The notes under the pieces are model-generated. The model was not told the origin of the DNA. It saw only the letters and a list, made by a program, of their open reading frames with translations, and searched no databases. Shown here piece by piece: positions 1 through 10,239 of a stretch of 64,000 bases of DNA. Source of the stretch: Diphasiastrum complanatum (Eukaryota > Streptophyta > Lycopodiopsida > Lycopodiales > Lycopodiaceae). Position 1 is the first letter of the stretch. Each line of letters begins with the position of its first letter. Position numbers and translations under genes: made by a program. The stretch is from the NCBI GenBank assembly GCA_029204225.1, contig CM055109.1, positions 21,974,422 to 22,038,421 of the forward strand. The letters run 5' to 3'.

Positions 1-332
1 AATATATAAAGGCCATAGATACTGTATGAGATAATCCAACATCATGGCATAGTATATAAGAAGGATCTTGGATAATGCGTGAGGATATAACAGGGAATGC
101 AGAAATGAGTTCATACCCAGAGGAGAGTTTCTCAATGCTGTGGTGATAACACATGGTTCGCTTCTCTGTCTCCCTTCTGCTCATCATTGTAGCGTTTCAG
201 TTCGCATCTCCAAACGTTTCCACATGTACTTATCGTACAAGAGGATGTAAGGCGTCTTCGAGAAAAGACATTAGTAGAATAACGGATTTCAATAAACCAA
301 TGTGACATAGCCCATGCATCCCCTTCAGCCCG

Positions 333-1706
333 TTATTGTTCAGAACCTCTAGCTTTTAGAGGATTAGTGTACATGCCAACCGTGGCATAAATGTCCGATA
401 GGAGAACGTATGGTGCAGAATTAGTTGGATCCAATTCAAATACCTTGTTTGCAGCTCGTACTCCACGTTCCATGTCACCATGAAATTTGCAAGCACCAAG
501 CAAGCACAGCCAACCTCTAGGGTCATTGGAAAAAGGCATTGAATTGATTAACTCCTCTGCATCGTCCAATTGCCCGGCGCGGCCAAGGAGATCAATTAGG
601 CACACATAATGTTCCACTGTTCTTGGTATTCCATGGTCTTGGCTCATAGAATCAAAGTAATGCCAGCCCGCATCAACGTGCCCCATATGACGGCATGCTG
701 TGAGAATACTAAGGAAGGTGACATGATTTGGTTTAAGACCTTCCCGCAGCATCTGGTCGAACAAATCAAGGGCCTCTCTTGCATGACCATTTTGGGCAGA
801 TGCTGCAATCATGGCACTCCACGACACGACATTCCGAGCAGGCATTCGATCGAAGACATCCTTTGCATCCTGTACACTCCCACACTTGCCATACATATTA
901 ACTAGGGCATTGCCTATCACCACTTGTTCCGAGTGTCCTCTATCAACAACGGCATTATGGATCATGCGCCCGGTTTCTAGGGCTGCCAGGCTTGCGCAGG
1001 CATCAATGGCACAGAGAAAAGTTATCTGATTGGGATAAATTCCATCAATTTGCATTTGATCAAACAAATTTAGGGCTTCCATACCCTGCCCATTTTGCAC
1101 ATAGGCCGTCATCATAGCAGTCCAAGTCACCACATTCCTATGCGGCATTCTTCCAAAAACAGCCTTTGCATCCTGCAAGCTTCCACACTTGCCATACATG
1201 TTCACAAGCGCAGTCCCCACTGTCACCTGCCCCTCAAAACAGCGATCAACAATGTCAGAATGGATCTGCTTGGCCTCTTCGAAGGCCCCAACAATGGCGC
1301 ATGCATCTAGGGCACAGATAAAAGCCACATGATCAGGCTTCAAACCCTTGAGCTGCATTTGCTGAAAGCAATCCAAACCCTCTCTACCACACCCATTCTT
1401 GATGTAAGCCTTCATGAGTATAGTCCATGAATACAGATTAGCATTGCGCAAATTGTGAAATGCTGCCCGTGCATCAGCCACACTGCCACAATCCCCATAC
1501 ATTTGAACAAGCCAGTTACCAAGATATGTAGTCCGATCATACCTGTATTTTCTGATGTAAGCATGAACGATTTTGCCATCAGACAAGGATTTAGTCTGCT
1601 TCAAAAGCGAGGACAAAGCAGAAAATATTGCCGTTTTGTCAAGAAGCCGATCAAGGCCCTCAAGTGCAACCGTAATGTCTGTCACTGGATGACGATGATG
1701 ATGCAT
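333..1706 (-). CDS. PLS-type pentatricopeptide-repeat protein
   Basis: Intronless 457-codon reading frame. The ATG at 1706 is the first one after an in-frame stop at 1734-1736. The protein is made almost entirely of PPR motifs, about ten in all. They include three copies of an NMYGKCGS-like or QMYGDCGS-like S-type helix, 'VVTWTAMM' and 'VVSWSAMI' P-type starts, and an E1-like end ('WLCLLGACKFHGDMERG', 'APYVLLSDIYATVGM'). Such proteins bind organellar RNA and act in editing, splicing or stability. The expected E2/E+ or DYW deaminase continuation is absent: after 'YATVGM' the frame runs into 12 unrelated residues and stops. It may therefore be an E-type protein that acts with a DYW partner, or a 3'-truncated gene. 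No clear organelle presequence is visible. The family is certain; the target and localisation are unknown. Confidence 0.9.
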   Translation of the reverse strand: MHHHRHPVTDITVALEGLDRLLDKTAIFSALSSLLKQTKSLSDGKIVHAYIRKYRYDRTTYLGNWLVQMYGDCGSVADARAAFHNLRNANLYSWTILMKAYIKNGCGREGLDCFQQMQLKGLKPDHVAFICALDACAIVGAFEEAKQIHSDIVDRCFEGQVTVGTALVNMYGKCGSLQDAKAVFGRMPHRNVVTWTAMMTAYVQNGQGMEALNLFDQMQIDGIYPNQITFLCAIDACASLAALETGRMIHNAVVDRGHSEQVVIGNALVNMYGKCGSVQDAKDVFDRMPARNVVSWSAMIAASAQNGHAREALDLFDQMLREGLKPNHVTFLSILTACRHMGHVDAGWHYFDSMSQDHGIPRTVEHYVCLIDLLGRAGQLDDAEELINSMPFSNDPRGWLCLLGACKFHGDMERGVRAANKVFELDPTNSAPYVLLSDIYATVGMYTNPLKARGSEQ

Positions 1707-1915
1707 TTGCTTGTTGAGTGAGGCTGGTGGCTCTCATCAAGAAAATTGTTGAAAATTGTTGCTTTTTTTTGTTGGGTTCCAAAAAAAACAGCACTTCTCT
1801 TGATGCTCCTATCTCCAAAATCACTTGATGAACAATTTCCTCATAAAAAACCTGTTTTGTCATGTAAACTCAGAAACCCATCAACAATCTCACCTCCCTG
1901 TGGGTGAATCTATCT
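1707..1915. other. 5' flank of the PPR gene
   Basis: AT-rich sequence upstream of the PPR start codon with poly(T)/poly(A) runs near 1765-1790. No convincing TATA box or additional exon was found. Confidence 0.4.
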
Positions 1916-2245
1916 GCAACCACTAATCAATATCCACTCTTGGGTTTCATTGTTCCGAGCAAATTTGTCATGAGATCACAAAAGTAGGTTATTGGGAAAG
2001 GTTTTGCAACCACTAATCAATATCTAATCTTGAGCTTCATTTTGTCATTAGATCACAAAAGTAGGTTATTGGGAAAGTTTTTGCAACCGCTAATCAATAT
2101 CTAATCTTGAGCTTCAATATTTGAAGCAATTTGTCCCTCAATCACAATAGTAGGTTTTTCACAAGGGGTTTGCAACCACTAATCAATTTCTACTCTTGGG
2201 CTTCAAATGCTCCAAGCGACTTGTGCTCACAATAGTACAACCTGA
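1916..2245. repeat. Four-copy tandem repeat, unit 77-90 bp
   Basis: Units begin with 'gcaaccactaatcaat' (or a one-base variant) at 1916, 2006, 2083 and 2172. Each continues with a 'ctcttgggcttca'-like segment and an 'atcacaa(a/t)agtagg' segment. The array lies about 200-540 bp upstream of the PPR start, in a position where it could affect the promoter. No function can be assigned. Confidence 0.85.
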
Positions 2246-2880
2246 TTTATGTCCAAGATGATCGGAGTACTATTGTACTCAAGCGACCTATAAGAACATT
2301 CGAGACTCTCGCCAATTAAATTCTTAGGTCCATTTCAAAATATGCACTTAACCCCCAACCTTAGTGTGATTTCGCATGTCATTCTAGTGAAATCTCTCTC
2401 TTTTGAGGCAAGGCCATTTAATGCCTAGATTTTGGATTACTCAAGATTGTTGGAGTATTCTCTTAATGCCCTGGTTTGCCCCAAGTCGTCATCTATCAAT
2501 GGAATATTTGGGCCCTACTTATCCCCTAACTCCACATGAAAGCACCCTAATACTATTTATGGTAAGCATAGTCTTTCACAACCTGTGCCCTATAAAATGA
2601 GACTATGGTTGTTATTTATTAATGTAGGCCATTATTTATTTAATCTAGCCACCATCATCTATTTGGTAGTAGATTGGGTTGGCTTGCTTTTTCATTGATA
2701 TTCATGATCAGTGCTTGTTAACAGTGAAGTAATTGCACTAAAGGTCAGACTACCCTTCACGAAAAATATACTCTTTATTGAAGAATATAAGTTTATTAAT
2801 TGTAATGCATCAAATTTCAATAACTAAAAAATTGGATGTTTGCACCCATATTTCAAGTTTGCTCCTCCAAAGCATGCGGG
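2246..2880. other. Intergenic sequence, nothing recognised
   Basis: AT-rich sequence without a supported gene. The short open frame on the plus strand near 2403-2600 has no recognisable domain. Confidence 0.5.
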
Positions 2881-2938
2881 CGTATTCCTTTTTCTATTGC
2901 TCGTATTCTTGGTGTTGCTCGTTTGATAGCGCGATGGC

Positions 2939-3402
2939 GTGCGTCTGATTGTCGTCGAAGAGGTTTTATACAAGTTGGTTTCTCGGGCTCTTGGTTTTCA
3001 GCTTCATGACAATTTTCATGACCACCTATTTCCTCATCAGTTTGGTTACACTACTCCTGGTGGTTGCGAGACAGTCGTACATGCTTTGCATGTTATCTTG
3101 GATCTTCATCCAGATTGGGTTGTCCTTCAAGTGGATGTTTCAGACACTTTCAATTCTATTTTTCGAGGGACCATTTTCCAAGAACTTCGTGCAGCTCACG
3201 GTCCACTCGCTCAGCTCATTCCCTTTGTTCGCTCTTTTTATTCCATGGATGCGCCTCAATATTTAGTCATGCTTCTCACTCAGGTGATGTTTCAGTTATC
3301 TCTTTTGCTGATGGTATCAGGCAAGGTGATCCCTTGGGTGGTGATCCCTCTAAGTGTGTTGCTTGTGTTGGAAAGAGGTGTAAGAAAGATAGTTTGAACT
3401 AA
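2939..3402 (+). pseudogene. Non-LTR reverse transcriptase fragment (LINE)
   Basis: Two overlapping plus-strand frames together encode a piece of LINE reverse transcriptase. The first frame has 'LYKLVSRALGFQL', 'PHQFGYTTPGG', 'VVHALHVILDLHP' and 'VLQVDVSDTFNSI', the catalytic motif A region with its Asp. A second frame, after a frameshift near 3250, has 'DGIRQGDPLGG', the motif B region. The YADD motif and everything after it is missing. The type differs from the LINEs of the 27-34 kb and 52-61 kb regions. It is a dead 5'- and 3'-truncated copy. Confidence 0.75.
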
Positions 3403-4408
3403 CGTTGAACTTGAAAAGAAAAGAATTCAAACGACAAAAAAGAAAACATATCGTGCACAGCGGAATAAACTATCTTCCTCTTTCTTTATGCATGACTACA
3501 CCTATCAATTTCGAACAAAACAATAGTGATAGAAATCACGTTCGATCTTATAGTAACTAACTTTGAAATCATTAGTACTGCAGTGATTACGTAGCCAAAC
3601 ATTAAGCATCGAAACATCAGACAAATAATTTGTCGCCAAACATTAGACAAATAATTAGTCGCGAAACATCAGACAAATAATTGGTCGCAAAGAACTACAG
3701 AAACGCATACATTCTAAGACGAGGCTGAACTCAATAAGAAGATAGTATTGATTCAGTATGGAAGCGAAACAGATGTAAATGAGTACAACAAGTTGCGGAT
3801 CGAAGCCGCGTACTCTTGTGAAGAATTGCCAAAAATTGGCAAATCTAGCTTGATCAAAACCCATGAAGAATATTTTTGGAGCACATTGGCAATCTAGTTC
3901 ACTATGTACATTGAGTTTTTGTGATCCAAATGAAACCAAATCAATTTCTACTTCTTTCTCAGCTTGAAGGCCATACTACAGCCTATAGTACACACGTGTG
4001 GGCTCGGATTTCAATGTTGATCAATGCTTTTGATTGTTAATGCTTGTTGTTTGTCAAATTGCCAATCTAGATCAACTTTTTGATGACTAGTTTTTTGATA
4101 GATTCTTAAGCAAGCATCCAATCACTCTTATGGATCTTTTGTAGATCCAAACAGACTACTAGACTAAGCAATTAGAGAGTCAGATAGAATGTAGAAAAGC
4201 ATTGCAATATTGACACAAATCTGAATGTAGAACAAATAGAACTGTAATCAAATTAAGTATAGCGAAATATACAGGTTAATAATGTAGGTGAGCACAAGAC
4301 ATGGGTGGCTATTGTCGTTGTCAAATCTGATTGCACAGTACATGGGATGAGCATGTCGCGACATCAGCCTTTGCTGAAATTAACGTTGATGAAAATGCAA
4401 AAAATGTG
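3403..4408. other. Intergenic, short tandem repeat inside
   Basis: AT-rich sequence between the LINE scrap and the copia element. The only structure seen is the 26-27-bp repeat at 3612-3690. The minus-strand open frame at 3655-3939 overlaps that repeat and shows no domain, so it is not called. Confidence 0.45.
3612..3690. repeat. Three-copy 26-27-bp tandem repeat
   Basis: The unit 'aaacatcagacaaataattt' plus 'gtcgc' starts at 3612, 3638 and 3664 with a few substitutions. Confidence 0.8.
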
Positions 4409-4464
4409 ACACTCTGACAAATGCCCTAAAAATTGAATTACAGGGTACCCTCGCTTTTCTATAA

Positions 4465-4713
4465 AGGCACCTTTAGCATTTGTAGGGCAATGTCGCCTTT
4501 TTTGCCTGTCGCAAATCATGTGTAAAAACACAGTGTCGCCTTTTTCGCCTATGGAAATTTACTTGTATTTATGCAGACAGTCGCATTTTATTCGTCTGTC
4601 TTATTTTACATGTAAATATGCAGACTATGCGACAACACGAGTAAAAATGAAGCAGCATGAATGGAGGCAAATTAAAATAGGATTTAGGAGAGTAAAGGAG
4701 ATAAAATCCAACA
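4465..4713 (-). repeat. 3' LTR of copia A (shared portion)
   Basis: Matches 8466-8714 almost throughout, for example 'tagcatttgtagg', the doubled 'gtcgcctttttcgcc' and 'taaaatccaaca'. On the minus strand it begins TGTTGGATTTTAT, the usual TG start. The far (left) end of this LTR cannot be fixed because the partner copy is truncated at about 8466. It may extend left towards 4409. Confidence 0.8.
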
Positions 4714-4724
4714 CTCCCCCTTAA
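4714..4724 (-). promoter_or_regulatory. Polypurine tract of copia A
   Basis: Minus strand reads TTAAGGGGGAG directly before the TGTTGG start of the 3' LTR. This is the expected plus-strand priming site of a copia element. Confidence 0.8.
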
Positions 4725-4733
4725 TTTGGATCC

Positions 4734-5320
4734 GTGAATGCCTTGATCTTCAGACTAAGCAATGCACAAAACTCGTTGTGTGCATTAACACTTAATGCCT
4801 TCGTGAATATATCTACAACCATGTCCTGCATTCTATAGTACGTTAAGATTACCTCCTTGTTGAGAACCTTGCCCCTGATGTAGTGATATATGATTTCAAT
4901 GTGCTTACTCCTAGAGTGAAATCTAGGGTTGGTCGATAAGGCAATAGCATTCTGATTATCACAGAATAAAATTGTAGGCTTGTACTGATACAACAAGCTG
5001 ATGTCTGACAGTAAATTTCTCAACCAAAACACTTCTTTAATAGATTGAGAAGCAGCAATGTATTCTGCTTCTATAGAAGAAAGAGCGATAGAGGTTTGCT
5101 TACGACTGTTTCATGAGATAGGAACGTCATTGAAGAAGGATGTAAATCCAGATGTGGACTTACGATTGTCTACATCTCCTCCCCAGCTTGCATCTGGATA
5201 TCCACTGAGCTGATGAAGATTGTCGTTGTTGACTTCTCCATAGCAGATGCACTGGTCCATGGTAGCTCGAATATACCACATGACCTCCCTGATCATGAAA
5301 GCAGGTTGAGAGCCTTCCAA
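4734..5320 (-). pseudogene. Copia A RNase H and end of reverse transcriptase
   Basis: Minus-strand pieces give, in order, 'YIRATMD' (end of RT), 'YPDASWGGDVDNRKSTSGF' (first RNase H Asp), 'QTSIALSSIEAEY' (catalytic Glu), 'LFCDNQNAIAL' (second Asp), 'FHSRSKHIEI' and 'DIFTKALS'. The order and motifs are typical of copia RNase H. The frame is broken near 5110. Homology to copia ends abruptly at 5320. Confidence 0.8.
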
Positions 5321-5625
5321 CTAATACACCTCATCCATGCACTCCACTTCACCCTAAGTCCTATTGGAGTCTTCTTCACACCTCATGCACTTGAACTTGA
5401 CATCTCACTCACTTTGGAAGGACTATCCACTCTCTATATAAGTGGAAATGCGCCTCTCTACCAGGAGGATGGAAGGATGATGCATCCAGACTCTGCCATT
5501 TTGTTGTTTGTTGTGTGCAGGTGCTTTGAAGAAGAGGATTGAGGCATTACCTCAAGGAGGCTATGTTACTTTGTGATTTTAGGATTTTTGGAGCTCAAAC
5601 CCTCGGATTTCTATCTCTCTTTCAC

Positions 5626-5690
5626 AACACACACAAACACACACACACACACACACACACTCTCTCTCTCTCCCTCTCTCACTTTCACCT
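5626..5690. repeat. (AC)n(TC)n microsatellite
   Basis: A run of AC dinucleotides to about 5660, followed by TC dinucleotides with one interruption. Confidence 0.9.
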
Positions 5691-5756
5691 ACTCTCAAAA
5701 CCATGGTATGCTCTTGAAACTATTACCCATATGTAAGAATAGCTGATCAGTACCTT

Positions 5757-6160
5757 TGCATGTCGGGCTATCAGTGGCCTATTGTCTATGCATGTCAGAT
5801 CTAGAGCTTGCATGTCATGCCATCAATGGCCTATTGTCCATGCATGTCAGATTTAGAGCTTGCATGTCATATTTGAAACTTTCATGTCATAGCTTCTGTG
5901 GCCTATTGTCCATGCATGTCAGATCTATAGCTTGCATGTCAGATCTAAAGCTTTCATGTCAAGTTTGAAGCTTGCATGTCCCACCATGCATTGCCGAATA
6001 TCCATGCATGTCACTTCTTGACTTTTGCATGACAAGAATCTAGGAACCCTTATGATTGCATGTCAAGAAACTATGAACCCTTATGATTGCATGTCAAGAA
6101 TCTAAGATCCATTTGGATTGCATGATAAGAATCTAAGATCCAACATGATTGCATGTCGGA
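5757..6160. repeat. Irregular array of GCATGTC motifs
   Basis: About sixteen matches or near matches to 'tgcatgtca', spaced roughly 19-31 bp, often followed by 'gatctagagct' or 'agaatctaagatcc'. Three lie inside CATGCATG, the core of the RY element bound by B3-domain factors such as ABI3 or FUS3. The array is seen directly; a regulatory role is only a guess. Confidence 0.75.
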
Positions 6161-6640
6161 AAGATTAAGACTGATGAAGAAATGTCTATGCTTTTGTCAG
6201 GCTAGATATGGAATTAAGATCATTGAATATGAACTAAGTCTATGTTAAGTTGATGTTTCTACATCTGAAATCCCTATTGGAATCCATTGTATATGTAATT
6301 AGCATTGGCCAATTGGATTTGCATAATGATAAGAAAAGAATCCTCTGGGAGGGAGGGGGAGGGGGTCCCCATCTTGTCCCCTCAGTGCTTCCGCTATTGT
6401 GTGAATGAATCTATGTGATGCAATGTTTTTTGAGTTTTTGATTTAAAATCTTATTTGATTTTCATTAAGTTGATTCGAGACTAGATTTATGTGAATGATA
6501 AGCCAATTAGTTCTTTTGGCCTTTAAGATCTTAGGACAGGCCTTCACCCTCGAGTTCACAGGAGTATACCTTGTGGGCTGTGTGCGCACTCGGCTTGATC
6601 TTGGAGGAATCGACTAATGAACCACTCCTGGGACTTGTTG

Positions 6641-7606
6641 CTAGGTAACAACAATGTCTTCGTCTGATTCGCTGTCGAATAGTAAGTCTACAATGAACAT
6701 GCTTGAGCTAGAAGCTCTGATTGTCATGTCAATGGCAGGTGATGAGGGTTCTCTTGGAACAATGTCTTTGCCTTTGATGTCGACGAACTGATCCTCGATT
6801 AAGACTATTCCGGCTATACAAGATTTGATGGGTATCGAGATCATACAGCTTGTATGTGTTATCAGATGAAGTATATCCAATCATAATGATTTTGAGACCT
6901 TGGAAGTCGAATTTCTTTCTCGTGTCTTTCGGGACCTACGCATAGGCAATGCATCCGAACACTTTTAGATTTTTCACAGAAGGCTTAGAGCCTGTCCACA
7001 CCTCATGGGGTGTCTTGCCTGAGAAGGCCCTGGTCGAACATCTGTTCTAGACGTAAGTTGTAGTGGAGACAACTTCGGCCCATAAACTCTTGGGCAGCGA
7101 TGCATGCGCTAGCATACATTTGGCTGATTCAACCAGAGTACGATTCTTCTTCTCGGCTAAGCCATTCGATTGAGGACTGTAAGGAGTGATGAATTGTTGC
7201 TCAATGCCTTGGCTCTGGAAGTACTCCTTAAACTCAGTAGAGATATATTCTCCACCATTGTCAGACCTTAGGGCCTTGATCGTCCTTCCAGTCTCTTTTT
7301 CTACGCGCTCCTTGAAGATTCTGAAGCAATTGAAAGCTTCTGATTTCTTCTCGATAAAGTACACCATAGTCCTTCTAGAAAATTCATCAATAAAAGTTAT
7401 AAAATACTTTGCATCATTCAGTGAAAATTTTTCATTGGTCCACAAATGTCTGAATGTACAATGTCTAACAATCCTCTAGCAATATGATGATGGCTTGATC
7501 TAAATAGTTTCCTAGTTTGTTTACCAACTAGATAGTCTTGACAGACAGGTAACTCGACTTTATTGCTAGGATAGTCTAGATCAAGAACAATAAAATGTCT
7601 AGACAT
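6641..7606 (-). pseudogene. Copia A integrase
   Basis: Minus-strand fragments encode the integrase core: 'DIVHSDICGPM' (first Asp), 'FITFIDEFSR', 'LRSDNGGEYIS' (second Asp) and 'NGLAEKKNRTL' (Glu), followed by post-integrase sequence down to 6641. A frameshift or deletion near 7430 separates the N-terminal part. In the N-terminal zinc region the CxxC pair reads 'CQDY', so one zinc ligand is lost. The catalytic triad itself is intact. Confidence 0.85.
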
Positions 7607-7609
7607 TTG

Positions 7610-8532
7610 TTATACAGTAGCATGATTCAAGTGACCAATTCTATAATGCCAAAATAAACTTTTATTTGCATGAATAGAAGTACTAAGCGCCTGATTAGAG
7701 GCATAAAAGCAATGACTCAATCTATACAAGTATCCATGTCTCTTTTCGAGTGCTAGGATCTTGCCTATCCTATCAACTACTTTGTAATAATCACATTCAA
7801 ATTCTACTTTATCTCCTAGATCTGTGATTTTGCTTAGAGAGAGCAGATTTGTAGATAAATTGGGTACATACAGGACTTTAGAAAGCAGCTTAGACTGATC
7901 ATTTGCAAAGCTTAATCTTATAGTACCTTCACCTTTAATAGCTTGTGTGTTGTTATCGCCAAGGTGAACGTATTTGTTGGTACTATAGGGTGTATAGGAC
8001 TCGAAACAACCAATGAGACTGGTCATATGTTGTGTGGCACCGGAATCCAGGAACCAAGAACTGTCGTTGGATACTCCTTGATGGCTAGTCATGAAGGCAT
8101 CATGATTCGCTTCTTGAATGGGTTGTGAAGCTTCTGTAGCTGCATTGGCCACTTGATTCGACTGTCCCTTGTTGTTCTTCTTTGCTTGCAGTATCCGGCA
8201 GTCTTGAATTTCGTGGCTATTTTGTTTGCAGTATTTGCAGAACAACTTCTTTGTTTGCGGATTCAATTGTTCTTTATGTTGTGTTGGTTCTGGTCTTGCT
8301 TTGATTGCTTTGGGCCTTTCTTCTTCTGCTTAGTCGTGCTCTTGTTGGTGTACAAGGTGTCAGAATAAGTTGAGGAACTAGAGGCTTCGTTCCTCCGCGT
8401 GTCTTCCTGCAACAACATTGTAATGACTCTCGAAAGAGTCAGTTCTGGATGTGTCGTGATGATCATCACCCCTTTAGCATTTGTAGGACAGTGTCGCCTT
8501 TTTCGCCTGTCACAAATCATGTGTAAAAACAC
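7610..8532 (-). pseudogene. Copia A gag end, protease and GAG-pre-integrase
   Basis: Reading leftward: a gag C-terminal piece ('LTLSRVITMLLQED'), a zinc knuckle 'CKYCKQNSHEIQDC' (CX2CX4HX4C, intact), protease 'WFLDSGATQHMT' (DSG), and the GAG-pre-integrase 'LFWHYRIGHLNHATV'. A frame break at about 8263 separates gag from protease. Gag lacks its N-terminal half because the 5' LTR is fused to it near 8466. Confidence 0.8.
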
Positions 8533-8714
8533 AGTGTCGCCTTTTTCGCCTATGGAAATTTACTTGTATTTATCCAGACAATCGCGTTTTATTCGTTGGT
8601 CTTATTTTACATGTAAATATGCAGACTGTGCGACAACACGAGTAAAAATGCAGCAGCATGAATGGAGGCAGATTAAAATAGGATTTAAGAGAGTAAAGGA
8701 GATAAAATCCAACA
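8466..8714 (-). repeat. 5' LTR of copia A, 3'-truncated
   Basis: Counterpart of 4465-4713, ending on the plus strand with '...aaaatccaaca' at 8714. On the side facing the element it goes straight into gag sequence with no TGGTATCAGAGC-type primer-binding site. U5, PBS and leader were therefore deleted. Confidence 0.8.
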
Positions 8715-8798
8715 TAAACTTGTTTTACAAGTCTTGAAAGTACATCAAAAAGTGCGAGGGAGATTTAGTCGTTATTGTCCAAAAATAGCCAAATTTGA

Positions 8799-9145
8799 CA
8801 AGATTTGATTGTAAGTAGATTTCACATCATCTTATCTTCATTCCAACTTTGTGAGGGAGTGCTAGAACTAAGATTATAAGTCCATTTGTTGGATTAGAAA
8901 TCTAATTTGAGTGAAACACTACAAGAGAGAGACCTTAGTGTGTTTCTAGAGACAATCAAATCCATTTCTTGGCAAGATTTGTTTGAAAGTAGTTTTCACT
9001 TCATCTTATCTTCATTCCAGCTTTGTGAGAGAGTGATAGAACTGTGATAATAAGTCCATTTGTTGGATTAAAAATCAAATTTGAGTGAAACACTACAAGT
9101 GTGAGACCTTTGTGAGTTTCAAGTCAATCAAATCTATTTCTTGTT
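8799..9145 (+). repeat. 174-bp tandem duplication in a copia leader
   Basis: Two copies start at 8799 and 8973 with 'caagatttg'. They share 'catcttatcttcattcca', 'aagtccatttgttggatta' and 'gagtgaaacactacaag'. The second copy ends about 20 bp before a plus-strand copia gag start, so it probably belongs to the leader or LTR of copia B. Confidence 0.8.
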
Positions 9146-9162
9146 TGTAGAAGTCACTAATA

Positions 9163-9288
9163 AGATGGAATCTGCTAGAGCATACCTTCTAGAAGCTAGT
9201 GAGAGATTGAATTCTACAAATTATGCTATTTAGAAGGTTAGGATGGAGTCACTTTTGGTGCTTCAAGGCCTTTATGAGTTTCTGATTG
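9163..9288 (+). pseudogene. Copia B gag N-terminus
   Basis: Plus-strand reading from ATG 9163: 'MESARAYLLEASERLNSTNY', then a stop, then 'KVRMESLLVLQGLYEFL'. This is the usual copia gag opening (leucine-rich start, 'NY..WK.RM...L...GL'). The Trp codon expected before KVRM is a stop codon. The piece is cut at about 9288, where minus-strand copia sequence begins. Confidence 0.7.
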
Positions 9289-10232
9289 AGGTTGTCGTTG
9301 TCGACTATTCCATAACAAATGCAAAAGTCCATAGTAGCTCGAAGATATCTCATGACCTTGATGAGAGCCTTCCAATGTGGTATACCAAGGTTGCTCATAT
9401 ACTGACTTAGAGAGCTGACTACAAAAGCTATGTCTGGCCTGGTACAGATCATTGCGTACATAAGAGATCCTATTATCGAATGATAAGGATACTCATGCAT
9501 CTGCTCCTTTTCTTCGATTGTTTGGGGACACTGGTCCTTTGACAATTGAGACCTGGTTCCATTGGTGAGAGAGCTAACTTGCAATCAACTAGATTATATT
9601 TGACTAACATATTGTAGATGTACCTCTGTTGAGTAATGTAGATCAAATTTTGATTTTTGTCTCTGTAAATCTGAATACCAAGGTAGAAAGGAGTTTTGCC
9701 CAGATCAATGATGTCGAATTCAGAGGATAGCATTGTCTTAGCTTCTTTTATCAAATTGATACTATTGCCGAAGAGCAATGTGTCGTCCACGTACAAAGTG
9801 ATAATGATAAAAGACTGTTGCACTGTCTTGAAGTAAACATTCGAATCTGAAGAGCTTGGTGTGTAGCTGTGATCAATAAGAAAAGTATTGATCCTTTTGA
9901 AACCATGCCTGAGCAGATTCCTTTAAGCCATAAAGTGTCTTATGGAGTTTATACACATGATTGTGTTTACCTTCGATAATATATCTTTCGAGTTGCACCA
10001 TGTAAATGTCTTCTTCGATAACTCCATTGAGATATGTTGTCTATACATCTACTTGATGTATTTCCAAATCTGTTCTAGAAGCAAATGATAATAAAAGTTG
10101 AATAGAAGAATGCTTGACTACTGGACTGAAGGTCTTAGTGTAATTGACATTGTATACCTGAGAAAATGCTCTAGCGACAAGTCGAGATTTCCTTCTGTCG
10201 ATGCTTCCGTCTGCTTTGTACTTGACTTTGAA
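9249..10232 (-). pseudogene. Copia C reverse transcriptase
   Basis: Minus-strand remnant of most of a copia reverse transcriptase. From 10232 leftward: 'KYKADGSIDRRKSRLVARAF', 'FSPVVKHSSIQLLL', 'LEIHQVDV', 'YGLKESAQAW', 'ITLYVDDTLLFG' (catalytic YVDD), 'GSLMYAMICTRPDIAF' and 'VMRYLRATMD'. At least two frameshifts and one stop break it. Its left end overlaps the type of sequence where copia A RNase H begins, so it may be the missing part of a related copy. It sits between plus-strand gag and integrase pieces of copia B, as if inserted into them. Confidence 0.8.
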
Positions 10233-10239
10233 ATATGGA

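Larger units (their letters stand above)
5321..6610. other. Foreign 1.3-kb segment replacing copia A reverse transcriptase
   Basis: This segment has no copia coding similarity although copia RNase H lies to its left and post-integrase sequence to its right. It holds a plus-strand TATA-like 'ctatataag' near 5437, an AC/TC microsatellite at 5626-5690, an array of GCATGTC motifs at 5757-6160, and a G-rich run near 6352. A solo LTR is possible (promoter-like left half, no coding sequence), but no matching partner or target duplication was found in the window. Confidence 0.5.
4465..8714 (-). mobile_element. Rearranged Ty1/copia element (copia A)
   Basis: A minus-strand copia retrotransposon bounded by two copies of about 250 bp of LTR (4465-4713 and 8466-8714). 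The 3' LTR has a polypurine tract next to it. Reading in element direction, it holds the end of gag with a zinc knuckle, protease and integrase (8532 down to 6641), then a foreign 1.3-kb segment in place of most of the reverse transcriptase, then RNase H (5320 down to 4734). The primer-binding site and start of gag are missing: the right LTR copy runs directly into the gag C-terminal part. The element cannot move by itself. Confidence 0.8.

Noticed and set aside
609-1310. Plus-strand open frames opposite the PPR gene
   Set aside because: They are shadows of the minus-strand PPR coding sequence, which has the domain evidence.
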